Source: Streptomyces griseoaurantiacus (GTDB lineage: Bacteria > Actinomycetota > Actinomycetes > Streptomycetales > Streptomycetaceae). Taken from it: a stretch of 64,000 bases of DNA. How positions within the stretch are numbered: position 1 is the first letter of the stretch; each line of letters begins with the position of its first letter. Shown here piece by piece: positions 40,065 to 48,947 of this stretch. Location: NCBI GenBank assembly GCA_014656015.1, contig BNBP01000023.1, positions 1 to 64,000 of the forward strand, in the 5' to 3' direction. A program made the translations under genes and the position numbers. The notes under the pieces are model-generated. The model saw only the letters and a program-made list of their open reading frames with translations, made no database searches and had not been told where the DNA came from.

Positions 40065-40111
40065 TGTGTCAGCTTCCTGACACACACCACGGTATGTCAG
40101 ACTCCTGACAT
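40065..40111. promoter_or_regulatory. Twin MarR operators
   Basis: Two palindromes with the same arms: TGTGTCAG-4-CTGACACA at 40065-40084 and ATGTCAG-4-CTGACAT at 40094-40111, centres 28 bases apart. The second includes the ATG of the MarR gene. They fill the 63 bp between the divergent VOC and MarR genes, so both genes are likely controlled. Confidence 0.75.
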
Positions 40112-40568
40112 GAGTCAAAGGGAAGCGGGCATCGATCTGGACACCTCGCTGGGCTATCTCCTCAAGGAGGCGGCGAGCGCGCTGCGCACGGCCATGGAGG
40201 AGGTGCTGCGGCCGCTCGGGATGAACGTGACCCATTACTCGTGCCTGGAGCTGCTGGCCCAGCGGCCGGGGCTGTCGAACAGCGAGCTGGCGCGCGGGGC
40301 CTTCGTGACCCGGCAGTCGATGAACACGCTGCTCCAGGCCCTGGAACGGGACGGCTTCGTGACCAGGCCCGCCGCCCCGCCCGTCGGAAAGGCGCTCCCC
40401 GCCCGGCTCACGCCCCGCGGCAGGCAAAGCCTGGAGGCGGCCTCGGCCGCGGTGCGGTCCGTCGAGGAGCGGATGCTGTCCGGACTGACCGGGGAGGACC
40501 GGTCGGAGGCGTTCCGGATACTGCGGAGCATGACCCGGGCACTGCGCGAGGGCCCGGTCGACTCCTGA
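40110..40568 (+). CDS. MarR-family transcriptional regulator
   Basis: A 152-residue winged-helix regulator: LGYLLKEAASALRTAMEEVL, recognition region LSNSELARGAFVTRQSMNTL and the wing FVTRPAAPPVGKALPARLTP. ATG at 40110 lies inside the second palindrome, so leaderless or near-leaderless translation and autorepression are likely. The only gene it obviously controls besides itself is the divergent VOC protein. Confidence 0.85.
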   Translation: MSQREAGIDLDTSLGYLLKEAASALRTAMEEVLRPLGMNVTHYSCLELLAQRPGLSNSELARGAFVTRQSMNTLLQALERDGFVTRPAAPPVGKALPARLTPRGRQSLEAASAAVRSVEERMLSGLTGEDRSEAFRILRSMTRALREGPVDS

Positions 40569-40596
40569 GGCCAGGATGCCTCCGCAGGGCACACGA

Positions 40597-40628
40597 CAAA
40601 GGCCCCGCCGCTCGCGACGGGGCCTTTG
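40597..40628. terminator. Terminator after the MarR gene, before ssrA
   Basis: Stem CAAAGGCCCCG/CGGGGCCTTTG (40597-40607 with 40618-40628, 11 bp) with a ten-base loop. Because the arms begin with AAA and end in TTT it looks like a bidirectional terminator for both the MarR gene and the minus-strand tmRNA gene. Confidence 0.8.
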
Positions 40629-40675
40629 CCCACATGGGGTACCGGGAAGGCCGGGGACGTACCCCGGGCTTCGGG

Positions 40676-41062
40676 TGGTGGAGATGGCGGGAATCGAACC
40701 CGCGTCCAACGGTGCGGAATCAGGGCTTCTCCGTGTGCAGTTCGCTACGATTTTCTCGGCCCCGGAGATCACGCGAACAAGTCTCCGACGGGCCCAGTCA
40801 CTGTTTGGTTTCCCTCTTCACCCCGTGACCGGGATCAAGGTTTAGTCCCCTAGCTGATGCCAGGATCCGGGTCGGGAACAGCCCCGGGCTGACACTCCGC
40901 AGAGTCTTCGCTTGCTACCTGATCAGGCAGCGAGGGCGAAGGCGGAGGAATCGCGCTTGGTATTGGCGATTATTTTTTTCGGCCTGTGGTTTACGAGATC
41001 ATGGCCGCTTCCTCGACACGCTTCCCCTGCTTCGACAGCCGCTGTCGAAACCGATCATCCCC
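40676..41062 (-). ncRNA. ssrA: Transfer-messenger RNA
   Basis: Read on the minus strand, the 5' end GGGGATGATCGGTTTCGACA and the 3' end ...GGTTCGATTCCCGCC...CACCA form the tRNA-like acceptor/T-arm domain; CCA is encoded. The tag reading frame runs from 40967 to 40923 and encodes ANTKRDSSAFALAA followed by a stop, ending in the ALAA degron. The size is about 387 nt. The mature ends are assigned from the conserved tRNA-like domain, so the termini may shift by a base or two. smpB lies 113 bases upstream on the same strand, so the trans-translation genes are adjacent. Confidence 0.93.
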
Positions 41063-41174
41063 ATGTTGATTTTTCAAACGCTCGCACCGGCTGTGCGGTA
41101 CGGGCCCATCGTACGTGAACAACGCGGGTCGGTGCCAGCGTATTCCGGGGCGCCCGGCGGGCGCACGGGCCCGC

Positions 41175-41747
41175 TCAGCCCAGCGTGCCCCGCTCGCGGC
41201 GCTTCGCCGCCGCGATCACGCGGTCGGACTCGCGACGGTCCTGGCGCTCGCGCAGGGTCTGCCGCTTGTCGTACTCCTTCTTGCCGCGCGCGAGGGCGAT
41301 CTCCGCCTTTGCCCGGCCGTCCTTGAAGTAGAGGGCCAGCGGCACGATCGTGTGCCCGGTCTCCTGGGACTTCGACGCCAGCCGGTCGATCTCCTCGCGG
41401 TGCAGGAGCAGCTTGCGCTTGCGACGCACGGAGTGGTTGGTCCAGGTGCCCTGGCTGTACTCGGGGATGTGCGCGTTGTGCAGCCACGCCTCGTTCCCGT
41501 CGATCTGCACGAAGCCGTCGACCAGGGAGGCCCGTCCCTGGCGCAGCGACTTCACCTCGGTGCCGCTCAGGACGAGGCCGGCCTCGAAGACGTCGATGAT
41601 CGCGTAGTCGTGGCGTGCCTTCTTGTTCTGCGCGACGATGCGCCGCTTGCCGCCCTTCTCGCCGTCCCGCGCCTTCGCGGTCGCCTTGCCCTGCTTCGGC
41701 TGGGCCTCTTTCGGTACGTACATTCCCTTGGCCATAGTGCTGGCCAT
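41175..41747 (-). CDS. smpB: SsrA-binding protein
   Basis: A 190-residue protein that binds tmRNA and brings it to stalled ribosomes. The OB-fold core is clear: [67 protein letters not shown], and the basic C-terminal tail [20 protein letters not shown]. The N terminus is longer than in E. coli (about 40 residues, [20 protein letters not shown]). ATG 41747 is used because GAGG lies seven bases upstream; a second ATG four codons on is possible. tmRNA follows on the same strand. Confidence 0.94.
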   Translation of the reverse strand: MASTMAKGMYVPKEAQPKQGKATAKARDGEKGGKRRIVAQNKKARHDYAIIDVFEAGLVLSGTEVKSLRQGRASLVDGFVQIDGNEAWLHNAHIPEYSQGTWTNHSVRRKRKLLLHREEIDRLASKSQETGHTIVPLALYFKDGRAKAEIALARGKKEYDKRQTLRERQDRRESDRVIAAAKRRERGTLG

Positions 41748-41810
41748 TTTCGCACCTCGGAGGGGGTGGGGGGAAAGCCGTTTACGCGAGCGGCGCGAGG
41801 GGTTCGGGAC

Positions 41811-43016
41811 TCAGGAGCGGCCGAGGCCCGACAGGACGTTCCTCGCGCGGGCGAGTGCGTCCCCCTCGGCCTCCAGGTCGGGGGTGATGCCGCGGCCGTC
41901 GACGCCACGGCCGGAGGGGGTGCGGTAGTGGCCGACGGTCAGTTCGGCGACGGAGCCGTCGGGCAGCCGGCTCGGCATCTGCACCGAGCCCTTGCCGAAG
42001 GTGCGGGTGCCCACGACGATCGCCCGGCAGCGGTCCTGGAGGGCCCCGGTGAGGAGTTCGGCCGCGCTCATCGTGCCGCTGTCGACGAGCACGACCACGG
42101 GTCTGGTGGTGTCGCCGCCGCGTCCGGCGTGCAGTGCGCGCTGCTCGCCGCCGATGTCGTAGGTGGCGACGAGGCCGCCGTCGAGGAAGGCGGAGGCGGC
42201 GGTGACGGCCTCGGCGACCAGGCCGCCGGAGTTGCCGCGCAGGTCGAGGACGATCCCGTCGCGCGCGGGCGCCCCGGCGACGGCGGCGCGCACCTGGTCG
42301 CCGGTGCCCTTGGTGAAGGCGGCGACCCTGATCACGGTGGTCCGGCCGGCGACCCGGCGCGTGGTGACGTCCTCGGTGGACAGCCGGGCCCGGCGCAGGG
42401 TCTTCGTCCACACGCGGCCGTCGCGCTGGAGGCCGAGGGAGACGCGGGTGCCGGCGGTGGCGTCCCGGCCCCCGCCGTTCTCGGTGTCCCCGCGCAGTAT
42501 GGAGACGACCTCGGTGACGGGGCGGTCGTCGACCCGCTTCCCGTCGACGCTGCGCAGCCGGTCCCCGGCGCGGATGCCGGCGGCGGCCGCGGGGGAGCCG
42601 GGGCGGACCCGGGTGACCTCGATGCGGCCGTCGCTCTCGCGCCCGGCGGAGAGCCCGACGCCGGTGTACTCGCCGTCCAGGGACTCCTGGAACTCCTCGT
42701 ACTCGTCCGGGGAGTAGACGGCGCCCCAGCGGTCGCCGCTGCGGCTGACGGCCCGCTCGGCGGCTTCCAGGGGCGAGGTGCCCTCGGCCATCGCGCGGGC
42801 GGCGGCCCGGGTGACCTCCTGCTGCCGTGCGGCGACGGGACCGCCCGCGTCGTCCGTGGGGGTTCCCTGGGCCGCGGCTTGGCTCGCGCCGAGGCTCTCG
42901 TTGAACGAGCCGGTCGCGGCGCCGGCCACCAGCACGCTCGCGAAGACCAGCGTCAGCGCGGCCCCGCGGCCGGAGCGGCGGGGCGGTGGGAAGAGCGGGC
43001 CGTGGGGGGCTGGCAT
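41811..43016 (-). CDS. S41 family C-terminal processing peptidase
   Basis: A 401-residue serine protease with one N-terminal membrane anchor (~residues 18-36, AALTLVFASVLVAGAATG), so the domains face outward. A PDZ domain (GVGLSAGRESDGRIEVTRVR, AAGIRAGDRLRSVDG) precedes the tail-specific protease domain: GIVLDLRGNSGG, catalytic Ser in VDSGTMSAAELLTGAL, and the Lys in GTRTFGKGSVQMP. Substrate unknown; possibly envelope proteins of the FtsEX system encoded directly upstream. ATG 43016. Confidence 0.88.
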   Translation of the reverse strand: MPAPHGPLFPPPRRSGRGAALTLVFASVLVAGAATGSFNESLGASQAAAQGTPTDDAGGPVAARQQEVTRAAARAMAEGTSPLEAAERAVSRSGDRWGAVYSPDEYEEFQESLDGEYTGVGLSAGRESDGRIEVTRVRPGSPAAAAGIRAGDRLRSVDGKRVDDRPVTEVVSILRGDTENGGGRDATAGTRVSLGLQRDGRVWTKTLRRARLSTEDVTTRRVAGRTTVIRVAAFTKGTGDQVRAAVAGAPARDGIVLDLRGNSGGLVAEAVTAASAFLDGGLVATYDIGGEQRALHAGRGGDTTRPVVVLVDSGTMSAAELLTGALQDRCRAIVVGTRTFGKGSVQMPSRLPDGSVAELTVGHYRTPSGRGVDGRGITPDLEAEGDALARARNVLSGLGRS

Positions 43017-43083
43017 GGCGGTGAGTCTAGGGGAAGAGTGCCTGGGGAACGGGCGGTTGCCCCGCCCGCCCCGTTGGCATTCG

Positions 43084-44001
43084 TCACACCTTCAGATACT
43101 TGCGCAGCGCGAAGAACGCGGCGAGGGAGGGCATCAGGACGCTCGCCGCGAGGATGAGCGGGAGCTTCGTCAGGACGGAGTCCCAGCCGACGAAGTTGAT
43201 CAGGGTGAGCTTGCCGGACAGGGCCATGCCGTGGTCGACGGTGAAGTAGCGGCCGAAGACCAGGAAGACGCACGCCACGCCGCCGCCGATGAGGCCGGCG
43301 ACCGCCGCCTCCATGATGAACGGGGCCTGGATGTAGAAGCCGGAGGCGCCCACGAGCCGCATGATGCCGGTCTCGCGGCGGCGGCTGAACGCCGAGACCC
43401 GCACCGTGTTGACGATCAGCAGGAGCGCGACGACCAGCATCAGCGTCATCACGCCGAGCGCCGCCCGGTTCATCAGGTTGAGCAGCTCGAACAGGTTGTC
43501 CAGGATGCCCTTCTGGTCCTGCACCGACTGCACACCGGCCCGCCCGTCGAAGGCGGTCGCGATGACCTGGTACTTCTGCGGGTCCTTGAGCTTGATGCGG
43601 TACGACTCCTGCATCTGGTCCGGGGTGAGGGAGCTGACCAGGGGCGAGTCGCCGAACTGCTCCTTGTAGTGCTTGTACGCCTCGTCCTGCGACTCGTAGG
43701 TGACCTTGTCGACCACCGACATCTTGCTCAGGTCGGCCTTGATCTGGTCCTTCTGCTCCGAAGTCACCGCACCCTTGGCGCAGTTGGGGTCGGAGTCGGC
43801 GTCGCTCTTGTTGCAGAGGAAGATCGAGACGTTGACCTTGTCGTACCAGTAGCCCTTCATCTGGGACACCTGGTCGCTCATCACGAGGGACGCGCCGAAC
43901 AGGGCCAGGGACAGGGCTACCGAGACGATGACCGCGAAGGTCATCGTCAGGTTGCGGCGGAGACCGACGCCGATCTCCGAAAGCACGAACTGGGCGCGCA
44001 T
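43084..44001 (-). CDS. ftsX: Permease-like cell division protein FtsX
   Basis: A 305-residue membrane protein with four segments: one near residues 20-42, a large extracytoplasmic loop of ~125 residues (from KGYWYDKVNVSIFLCNKSDA on) with two cysteines, and three helices near the C terminus. The region VRVSAFSRRRETGIMRLVGA is the FtsX domain where FtsE couples. The actinobacterial loop is thought to activate peptidoglycan hydrolases. It starts 33 bases after the ftsE stop on the same strand. Confidence 0.93.
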   Translation of the reverse strand: MRAQFVLSEIGVGLRRNLTMTFAVIVSVALSLALFGASLVMSDQVSQMKGYWYDKVNVSIFLCNKSDADSDPNCAKGAVTSEQKDQIKADLSKMSVVDKVTYESQDEAYKHYKEQFGDSPLVSSLTPDQMQESYRIKLKDPQKYQVIATAFDGRAGVQSVQDQKGILDNLFELLNLMNRAALGVMTLMLVVALLLIVNTVRVSAFSRRRETGIMRLVGASGFYIQAPFIMEAAVAGLIGGGVACVFLVFGRYFTVDHGMALSGKLTLINFVGWDSVLTKLPLILAASVLMPSLAAFFALRKYLKV

Positions 44002-44033
44002 GGCGTCTGGTTAAGCCTTTCCGTTCCTCGTCG

Positions 44034-44723
44034 TCAGTGCTGGTAGCCGTAGACGCCGCGCACCTGGTCGCGGACGAGGCGGCCCTTCTCCAGCTCGATG
44101 ACGCGCTTGCGCATCTGGTCAACGATGTTCTGGTCGTGGGTGGCCATCACCACGGTGGTGCCGGTGCGGTTGATGCGGTCCAGCAGCTTCATGATGCCGA
44201 CGGAGGTCTGCGGGTCGAGGTTGCCTGTGGGCTCGTCGCAGATCAGCAGCTTGGGCCGGTTGACGAAGGCGCGTGCGATGGCGACGCGCTGCTGCTCACC
44301 GCCGGACAGCTCGCCCGGCATGCGGTCCTCCTTGCCGCCGAGCCCGACGAGGTCGAGCACCTGTGGCACGGACTTGCGGGTCTCGCCGCGGGACTTGCCG
44401 ATCACCTCCTGGGCGAAGGCGACGTTCTCGGCGACCGTCTTGTTCGGCAGCAGCCGGAAGTCCTGGAACACGGTGCCGAGCTGGCGCCGGATCTGCGGAA
44501 CCTTCCAGTTGGAGACGCGGGCGAGGTCCTTGCCGAGGACGTGGACCTGGCCGTGGCTGCACCGCTCCTCGCGCAGGATCAGGCGCAGGAAGGTGGACTT
44601 TCCGGAGCCGGACGATCCCACGAGGAACACGAACTCGCCCTTCTCCACCTCCAGGGAGACATCCCTGAGCGCGGGGCGGGTCTGCTTGGGGTAGACCTTG
44701 GAGACGTTGTCGAATCGGATCAC
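44034..44723 (-). CDS. ftsE: Cell division ATP-binding protein FtsE
   Basis: A 229-residue ABC ATPase. Walker [10 protein letters not shown]-loop [12 protein letters not shown], signature [14 protein letters not shown], Walker [15 protein letters not shown] and the H-loop MATHDQN are all in place. GTG at 44723 was chosen so that the protein starts (M)[10 protein letters not shown] as in other FtsE proteins; a GTG three codons earlier is possible. It works with FtsX to control cell-wall hydrolysis during division. Confidence 0.93.
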   Translation of the reverse strand: MIRFDNVSKVYPKQTRPALRDVSLEVEKGEFVFLVGSSGSGKSTFLRLILREERCSHGQVHVLGKDLARVSNWKVPQIRRQLGTVFQDFRLLPNKTVAENVAFAQEVIGKSRGETRKSVPQVLDLVGLGGKEDRMPGELSGGEQQRVAIARAFVNRPKLLICDEPTGNLDPQTSVGIMKLLDRINRTGTTVVMATHDQNIVDQMRKRVIELEKGRLVRDQVRGVYGYQH

Positions 44724-44973
44724 GGGATGCACCACAAGTCGCCGGGGTTGGTGAGCGTGACCATACGCGAACCGGATGTGTGCGTGCAGTCGTCGGTGGG
44801 CATGCGCGAATGTTGTGCGTTTTGTCGGGGGTCCCGGGGCCGCCCGTCTTCCCGGGCGGCGCCGCGCGCGGCCGCGGAACCTGGCACAGTGGGAGGTGGT
44901 GGCCGCCGGCCGGGAACGGAACGGGCGTCCGGCACGTTGTACGGGGTGAAGGCGGGCGAGGAGGGCGAGGCGC

Positions 44974-45168
44974 ATGACGTACGACCGATTGGTGTGCGCG
45001 AACTGTGCCGCACCCGTGAGCGAGGGCCGCTGCCCGGTGTGCCGGGCCAGCAGGGAGCGGCTTCAGCAGCAGCAGAACCCGTTCTCCCACGTCAATCCGG
45101 TGACGCTGATCGCACTGCTCGTGGTGCTGATCGCGGCGCTGGCACTGGTGGCACACCAGACGGTGTAG
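44974..45168 (+). CDS. Small zinc-ribbon membrane protein
   Basis: A 64-residue protein with CANC...CPVC (two CxxC pairs 12 residues apart, a treble-clef-like zinc ribbon) and one C-terminal membrane segment ([20 protein letters not shown]). ATG at 44974 is preceded by GGAGGGCGAGG. Function unknown. It is transcribed away from ftsE and stands alone, ending before a terminator at 45221. Small proteins of this type are usually conserved in Streptomyces at this site. Confidence 0.78.
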   Translation: MTYDRLVCANCAAPVSEGRCPVCRASRERLQQQQNPFSHVNPVTLIALLVVLIAALALVAHQTV

Positions 45169-45220
45169 CCCCGCGAGACTTCCCCCCGGCCGCCGGACGT
45201 CGACGGGCCCGGGGGTACGC

Positions 45221-45253
45221 GAAAGGCCCGGAGCCGGCTGCTCCGGGCCTTTC
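45221..45253. terminator. Bidirectional terminator, 13 bp stem
   Basis: GAAAGGCCCGGAG (45221-45233) pairs perfectly with CTCCGGGCCTTTC (45241-45253), seven-base loop. It separates the zinc-ribbon gene from the LAETG gene, which converge on it. Confidence 0.88.
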
Positions 45254-45308
45254 CTCGTCACGTCATGCCTCGTGGGTCGCCTCCGGCGTCACGAGGTGCG
45301 CACGGCGT

Positions 45309-46160
45309 TCAGGCCGCGGCGCCGTCCCGGCCGCTCACCAGACGGGGCAGGAAGCGGAAGCCGATGCCGCCCGCGATCATCGTGGCCGCGCCGACCAGCA
45401 GGAACATGGTCTGACCCGCACCGGTCTCGGCCAGCTCGCCGTCGTCGCCACCCTGGGCGGTGGTGTCCGGGGCGTCCACGCCGGTGTCGGTCAGGGCGGA
45501 GGAACCCCTGCCCTGCTCGACGGGCTTGTTGCCGCCGCCGTCGGTCTCGGTACCGCCGGAGCCGGAGCCACCGCCGTTGCCGCCACCGCCGTTGCCGGAG
45601 CCACCGTTGCCGGAGCCGCCGCCGTTTCCGTTGCCGCCGTTGTCACCGGTGCCGCCGTTGCCGTTGCCACCGGCATTGCCGTTGCCACCGTTGCCGTTGC
45701 CACCGGCGTTGCCGTTGCCCTCGGAGGAGCCGGCGGACGTGCCTTCCGACGCCCCGGTGGAGGTGCCCTCGGAACCGCCCTCGGAGGAGCCGACGGACGT
45801 CCCCTCGGAACCGCCCTCGGAGGTACCGGTGGAGGTGCCCTCGGAACCGCCCTCGGAAGTACCGGTGGAGGTGCCCTCGGACCCTCCTTCGGAGGTGCCC
45901 GTCGAGGTCCCTTCGGAGGTGCCCTCGGAAGCGCCGAGGGACGAACCCTCCGTCGCACCGAGGGAGGCGCCCTCCGTCAGCCCCTCGTCGTCACCCGGCG
46001 CATCCTCGCCCGTCTTCACCTGGGCGTTGATCCCGTTGCTGTCCGCGTTCACGTTGAGCTCGAGCGCGGAGGCCGCGCCTGCGGCCGTCAGCGACGCACC
46101 CGCGGCGATCACGGCACCCGCGGCGACACGCGCCACGCGGATCCGCGTCTTCTTCGTCAT
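45309..46160 (-). CDS. LAETG cell-wall protein, Ser/Gly-rich repeats
   Basis: A 283-residue surface protein. A Sec signal peptide (residues 1-33, VARVAAGAVIAAGASLTAAG) precedes ~20 ordered residues, then a low-complexity region: near-tandem 12-residue EGTSTGTSEGGS units (DNA 45720-45960) and a Gly/Asn-rich NGNGG tract. The C terminus carries the class E sortase motif LAETG, a hydrophobic helix (MFLLVGAATMIAGGIGF) and an Arg tail, so the protein is covalently attached to peptidoglycan. ATG 46160. No sortase gene lies in the window. A structural or spacer role at the hyphal surface is likely; the repeats probably vary between strains. Confidence 0.85.
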   Translation of the reverse strand: MTKKTRIRVARVAAGAVIAAGASLTAAGAASALELNVNADSNGINAQVKTGEDAPGDDEGLTEGASLGATEGSSLGASEGTSEGTSTGTSEGGSEGTSTGTSEGGSEGTSTGTSEGGSEGTSVGSSEGGSEGTSTGASEGTSAGSSEGNGNAGGNGNGGNGNAGGNGNGGTGDNGGNGNGGGSGNGGSGNGGGGNGGGSGSGGTETDGGGNKPVEQGRGSSALTDTGVDAPDTTAQGGDDGELAETGAGQTMFLLVGAATMIAGGIGFRFLPRLVSGRDGAAA

Positions 46161-46373
46161 ATGACTGCTACCCCCAGTAGCTGATCGTCAGTGGAGCAGC
46201 GCCACGGGGCCGTGATCAACGGAGGCAGGTCGTGAATGGAGCTCCCCCGGTTCACATGCGCCCCGATAATGCGCATGCCACCCGACACCTTTCCGATTTT
46301 TTTAAGCAACGTCAAGGCCGTTGCGTACACGATGTCCGATAGTGCCGCTTTCGCCACGAGAGGTCGCAGACAA
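46161..46373. other. AT-rich intergenic region upstream of the LAETG gene
   Basis: Together with the terminator to its right, a 300-base gap without a supported gene. On the minus strand TTGACG near 46310 is followed by an A-run (AAAAAAA), a candidate promoter for the LAETG gene but without a good -10 hexamer at 17 bases. The A+T content is much above the surroundings. Confidence 0.35.
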
Positions 46374-46408
46374 AAGGCAACTGTCGCCCCGGAGGCGGCA
46401 GTTGCCTT
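46374..46408 (-). terminator. Terminator after prfB
   Basis: AAGGCAACTG (46374-46383) pairs with CAGTTGCCTT (46399-46408) and the stem continues through one G-T pair to give 15 bp with a five-base loop; it stands 53 bases past the prfB stop. Confidence 0.82.
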
Positions 46409-46460
46409 GTCGACAAAATGGTTGCTTCCGGGGCGGCCGGACCGCCCCGGGAACCGGGCC

Positions 46461-47567
46461 CTACTTCTCCTGCTGCTTGCGCCAGCGAATGCCGGCCTCG
46501 AGGAAGCCGTCGATCTCGCCGTTGAACACGGCCTCGGGGTTGCCGACCTCGAAGTCGGTGCGCAGGTCCTTGACCATCTGGTACGGGTGCAGGACGTACG
46601 AACGCATCTGGTTGCCCCAGGAGTTGCCGCCGTCGCCCTTGAGCGCGTCCATCTTGGCCTGCTCCTCCTGGCGGCGCCGCTCGAGCAGCTTGGCCTGGAG
46701 GACGTTCATCGCGGTCGCCTTGTTCTGGATCTGCGAGCGCTCGTTCTGGCAGGACACGACGATCCCGGTGGGGATGTGGGTCAGGCGCACCGCGGAGTCG
46801 GTCGTGTTGACGCCCTGGCCGCCGGGACCGGAGGACCGGTAGACGTCGACCCGCAGCTCGGACTCGTCGATCTCGACGTGGTCGGTCTGCTCGACGACGG
46901 GGAGGATCTCCACGCCCGCGAAGCTGGTCTGGCGCCGGCCCTGGTTGTCGTAGGGCGAGATGCGCACGAGGCGGTGGGTGCCCTGCTCGACGGAGAGGGT
47001 GCCGTAGGCGTACGGCGCCTGCACGGCGAAGGTGGTCGACTTGATGCCGGCCTCCTCCGCGTACGAGGTCTCGTAGACCTCGGTCTTGTAGCCGCGCTGC
47101 TCGGCCCAGCGCAGGTACATGCGCTGGAGCTTCTCGGCGAAGTCCGCGGCGTCGACGCCGCCGGCCTCGGCGCGGATGTTGACGAGGGCCTCGCGGGAGT
47201 CGTACTCGCCGGAGAGGAGGGTGCGGACCTCCATCTCGTCCAGCGCCTTGCGTACGGCCGTGAGCTCGGACTCGGCCTCGGCGCGGGTGTCCGGGTCGTC
47301 CTCCTCCTCGGCCATCTCGAACAGGACGCCGAGGTCGTCGATCCTGCCGCGCAGGGCCTCGGCCTTGCGGACCTCGGCCTGGAGGTGGGACAGCTTGCTG
47401 GTGATCTTCTGCGCCTCGTCCGGGTTGTCCCAGAGGGACGGCGCGGCCGCCTGCTCCTCGAGCACGGCGATGTCTGCCCTCAGCTTGTCGAGGTCCAGGA
47501 CGGCCTCGATGGACTCCATGGTGGAGGAGAGGGACTTGAGCTCTTCGGATACGTCGACGACTGCCAC
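46461..47567 (-). CDS. prfB: Peptide chain release factor 2
   Basis: A 368-residue class I release factor for UGA/UAA. The GGQ motif is GPGGQGVN in domain 3. The tripeptide that reads the stop codon, SPF in model RF2s, is SPY here ([15 protein letters not shown]). There is no in-frame UGA or frameshift site near the start, so expression is not autoregulated by the +1 frameshift known from E. coli. ATG at 47567 gives [20 protein letters not shown], a normal RF2 N terminus. It lies 117 bases downstream of pkaB on the same strand. Confidence 0.93.
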   Translation of the reverse strand: MAVVDVSEELKSLSSTMESIEAVLDLDKLRADIAVLEEQAAAPSLWDNPDEAQKITSKLSHLQAEVRKAEALRGRIDDLGVLFEMAEEEDDPDTRAEAESELTAVRKALDEMEVRTLLSGEYDSREALVNIRAEAGGVDAADFAEKLQRMYLRWAEQRGYKTEVYETSYAEEAGIKSTTFAVQAPYAYGTLSVEQGTHRLVRISPYDNQGRRQTSFAGVEILPVVEQTDHVEIDESELRVDVYRSSGPGGQGVNTTDSAVRLTHIPTGIVVSCQNERSQIQNKATAMNVLQAKLLERRRQEEQAKMDALKGDGGNSWGNQMRSYVLHPYQMVKDLRTDFEVGNPEAVFNGEIDGFLEAGIRWRKQQEK

Positions 47568-47611
47568 GCTCCCCAGCGTAACGGTTCCGCCGGACGGGCA
47601 AGGGCGCAGGA

Positions 47612-47673
47612 GAGCCCCGGGGGGTGTGAGCGCGCGGTCACCCGCGCCCCTTCCCGGGGCTCCGGGGCGCGGG
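47612..47673 (-). terminator. Alternative hairpins between pkaB and prfB
   Basis: Two overlapping stems: 47612-47621 with 47653-47662 (GAGCCCCGGG/CCCGGGGCTC), and 47641-47650 with 47664-47673 (CCCGCGCCCC/GGGGCGCGGG). Both are perfect 10 bp stems and cannot form together. Most likely this is the pkaB terminator; the switch-like layout may be chance in such GC-rich DNA. Confidence 0.5.
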
Positions 47674-47684
47674 TGGCGCGGACG

Positions 47685-48947
47685 CTACGGAACCGCCGGG
47701 GCGGAGTTGTTGGAGTCCTGCGGGGGGACGTCGCCCTCGTCGTCCGACAGGGCGGCCCAGGCGCCCAGTCCCGCCGCGGCGACGAGGACCAGGGCGGCCG
47801 CCCCGAGCGTCAGGCGCCGTCGGCGCGCCATCGCCCGGTTCCGCGCGGAGCCGGGCTCCGGGGCCCCCGCCGCCCGCGGCACCGTGGCGGTGCCCCGGGC
47901 GCCCCCGGCGAGCTCGTCCGGGCCCGGCACGCGCATCGACGTGTGCGTGTCCCGGTTGGAGTCCGGCTTCGCGCCGGGCACCAGGGGCACGGCGCCCCGC
48001 CGCACCCGCGGCTCGCCCCGGCTCCCGGCCGCCGTCCCGTCCTCGGCCCCCTCGGCGGGGTCCTCGGCGCTCTCGTCCTCCTCCGGCTCGGATCCCGGCT
48101 CGTCCACGTCCAGCGGGGGCATCCCCGCGAGCGAGGGGAGCTGCTCCCGCAGCCGCGCCGCCAGCTCGGAGGCCCGCAGCCGGGAGGCCGGCGCCTTGGC
48201 CAGGCACTGGACGAGGAGCTGCCACAGCTCGTCGGGGATGCCGGGCAGCGGCGCCACCGTCTCCGTGACGTGCCGGCGCAGCACCGCCCCGGGGTGTCCG
48301 CCGCCGAAGGGCGTGAACCCGGCGAGCAGCTCGTACAGGACCGTGGCCAGCGCGTAGATGTCGACGGCCGCGCGGGGCGGCAGTCCCTCGACGATCTCCG
48401 GGGCCAGGTAGTCCGGCGTGCCGATGATCTTCGTGGCGCGGGTCCTGCGCGGGGTGTCGATGAGTTTGGCCACACCGAAGTCGGTCAGCAGCGCGGGGTG
48501 GGCGCCGCCGGGTCCGAGGGGGCCCTGCATGTCGAGGAGGACGTTCTCCGGCTTGACGTCGCGGTGGACGACCCCGGCCGCGTGGGCCGCGGCCAGCGCG
48601 TCGGCGACGTCGGCGACGATCGCGACCGCCGCCTCGGGTGCCATGCGGCGCTCCCGGTCCAGGCGGGTGCGCAGGTCGGTGCCGCGCACGAGGTCCATGA
48701 CGAGGGCCAGGTCGTTGCCGTCGACCACGAGGTCGTGCACCGAGACGATGTGGGGGTGGTCCAGGCCCAGCAGTGCCGTGCGCTCCTGGACGAACCGTCC
48801 CACCAGTTCCTGGTCGGAGGCGAGGTCCTCGCGCAGCAGCTTGACGGCCACCGGGCCGTCCGGCCCCTCGCCCAGCCACACCGTGCCGGCGCTTCCCCGT
48901 CCCAGGACCTGGTGCGCGGTGTACCGACTGCCGATCTTCCGTGCCAA
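47685..48947 (-). CDS. pkaB: Ser/Thr protein kinase PkaB
   Basis: A 420-residue eukaryotic-type kinase. The kinase domain fills residues ~10-270: glycine loop LGRGSAGTV, Lys in VAVKLLREDL, HRDVKPENVLL, DFGVAKLID, and GTPDYLAPE. A long acidic, disordered linker (DEPGSEPEEDESAEDPAEG) follows, then a single membrane helix near residues 380-400 (LTLGAAALVLVAAAGLGAWA) and a short outer tail. ATG 48947. It and pkaA are, from memory, the first Streptomyces kinases of this kind to be cloned. The outer part is too short to be a sensor. Confidence 0.9.
   Translation of the reverse strand: MARKIGSRYTAHQVLGRGSAGTVWLGEGPDGPVAVKLLREDLASDQELVGRFVQERTALLGLDHPHIVSVHDLVVDGNDLALVMDLVRGTDLRTRLDRERRMAPEAAVAIVADVADALAAAHAAGVVHRDVKPENVLLDMQGPLGPGGAHPALLTDFGVAKLIDTPRRTRATKIIGTPDYLAPEIVEGLPPRAAVDIYALATVLYELLAGFTPFGGGHPGAVLRRHVTETVAPLPGIPDELWQLLVQCLAKAPASRLRASELAARLREQLPSLAGMPPLDVDEPGSEPEEDESAEDPAEGAEDGTAAGSRGEPRVRRGAVPLVPGAKPDSNRDTHTSMRVPGPDELAGGARGTATVPRAAGAPEPGSARNRAMARRRRLTLGAAALVLVAAAGLGAWAALSDDEGDVPPQDSNNSAPAVP

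Noticed and set aside
40676-41062. Plus-strand frames across the tmRNA region
   Set aside because: The region is fully explained by tmRNA on the minus strand.
46157-46357. 66-codon frame upstream of the LAETG gene
   Set aside because: No ribosome-binding site, AT-rich composition and no recognisable motif; treated as promoter region.
47612-47673. Riboswitch or attenuator before prfB
   Set aside because: The alternative stems are GC-rich, have no conserved loop motif and are better explained as the pkaB terminator.
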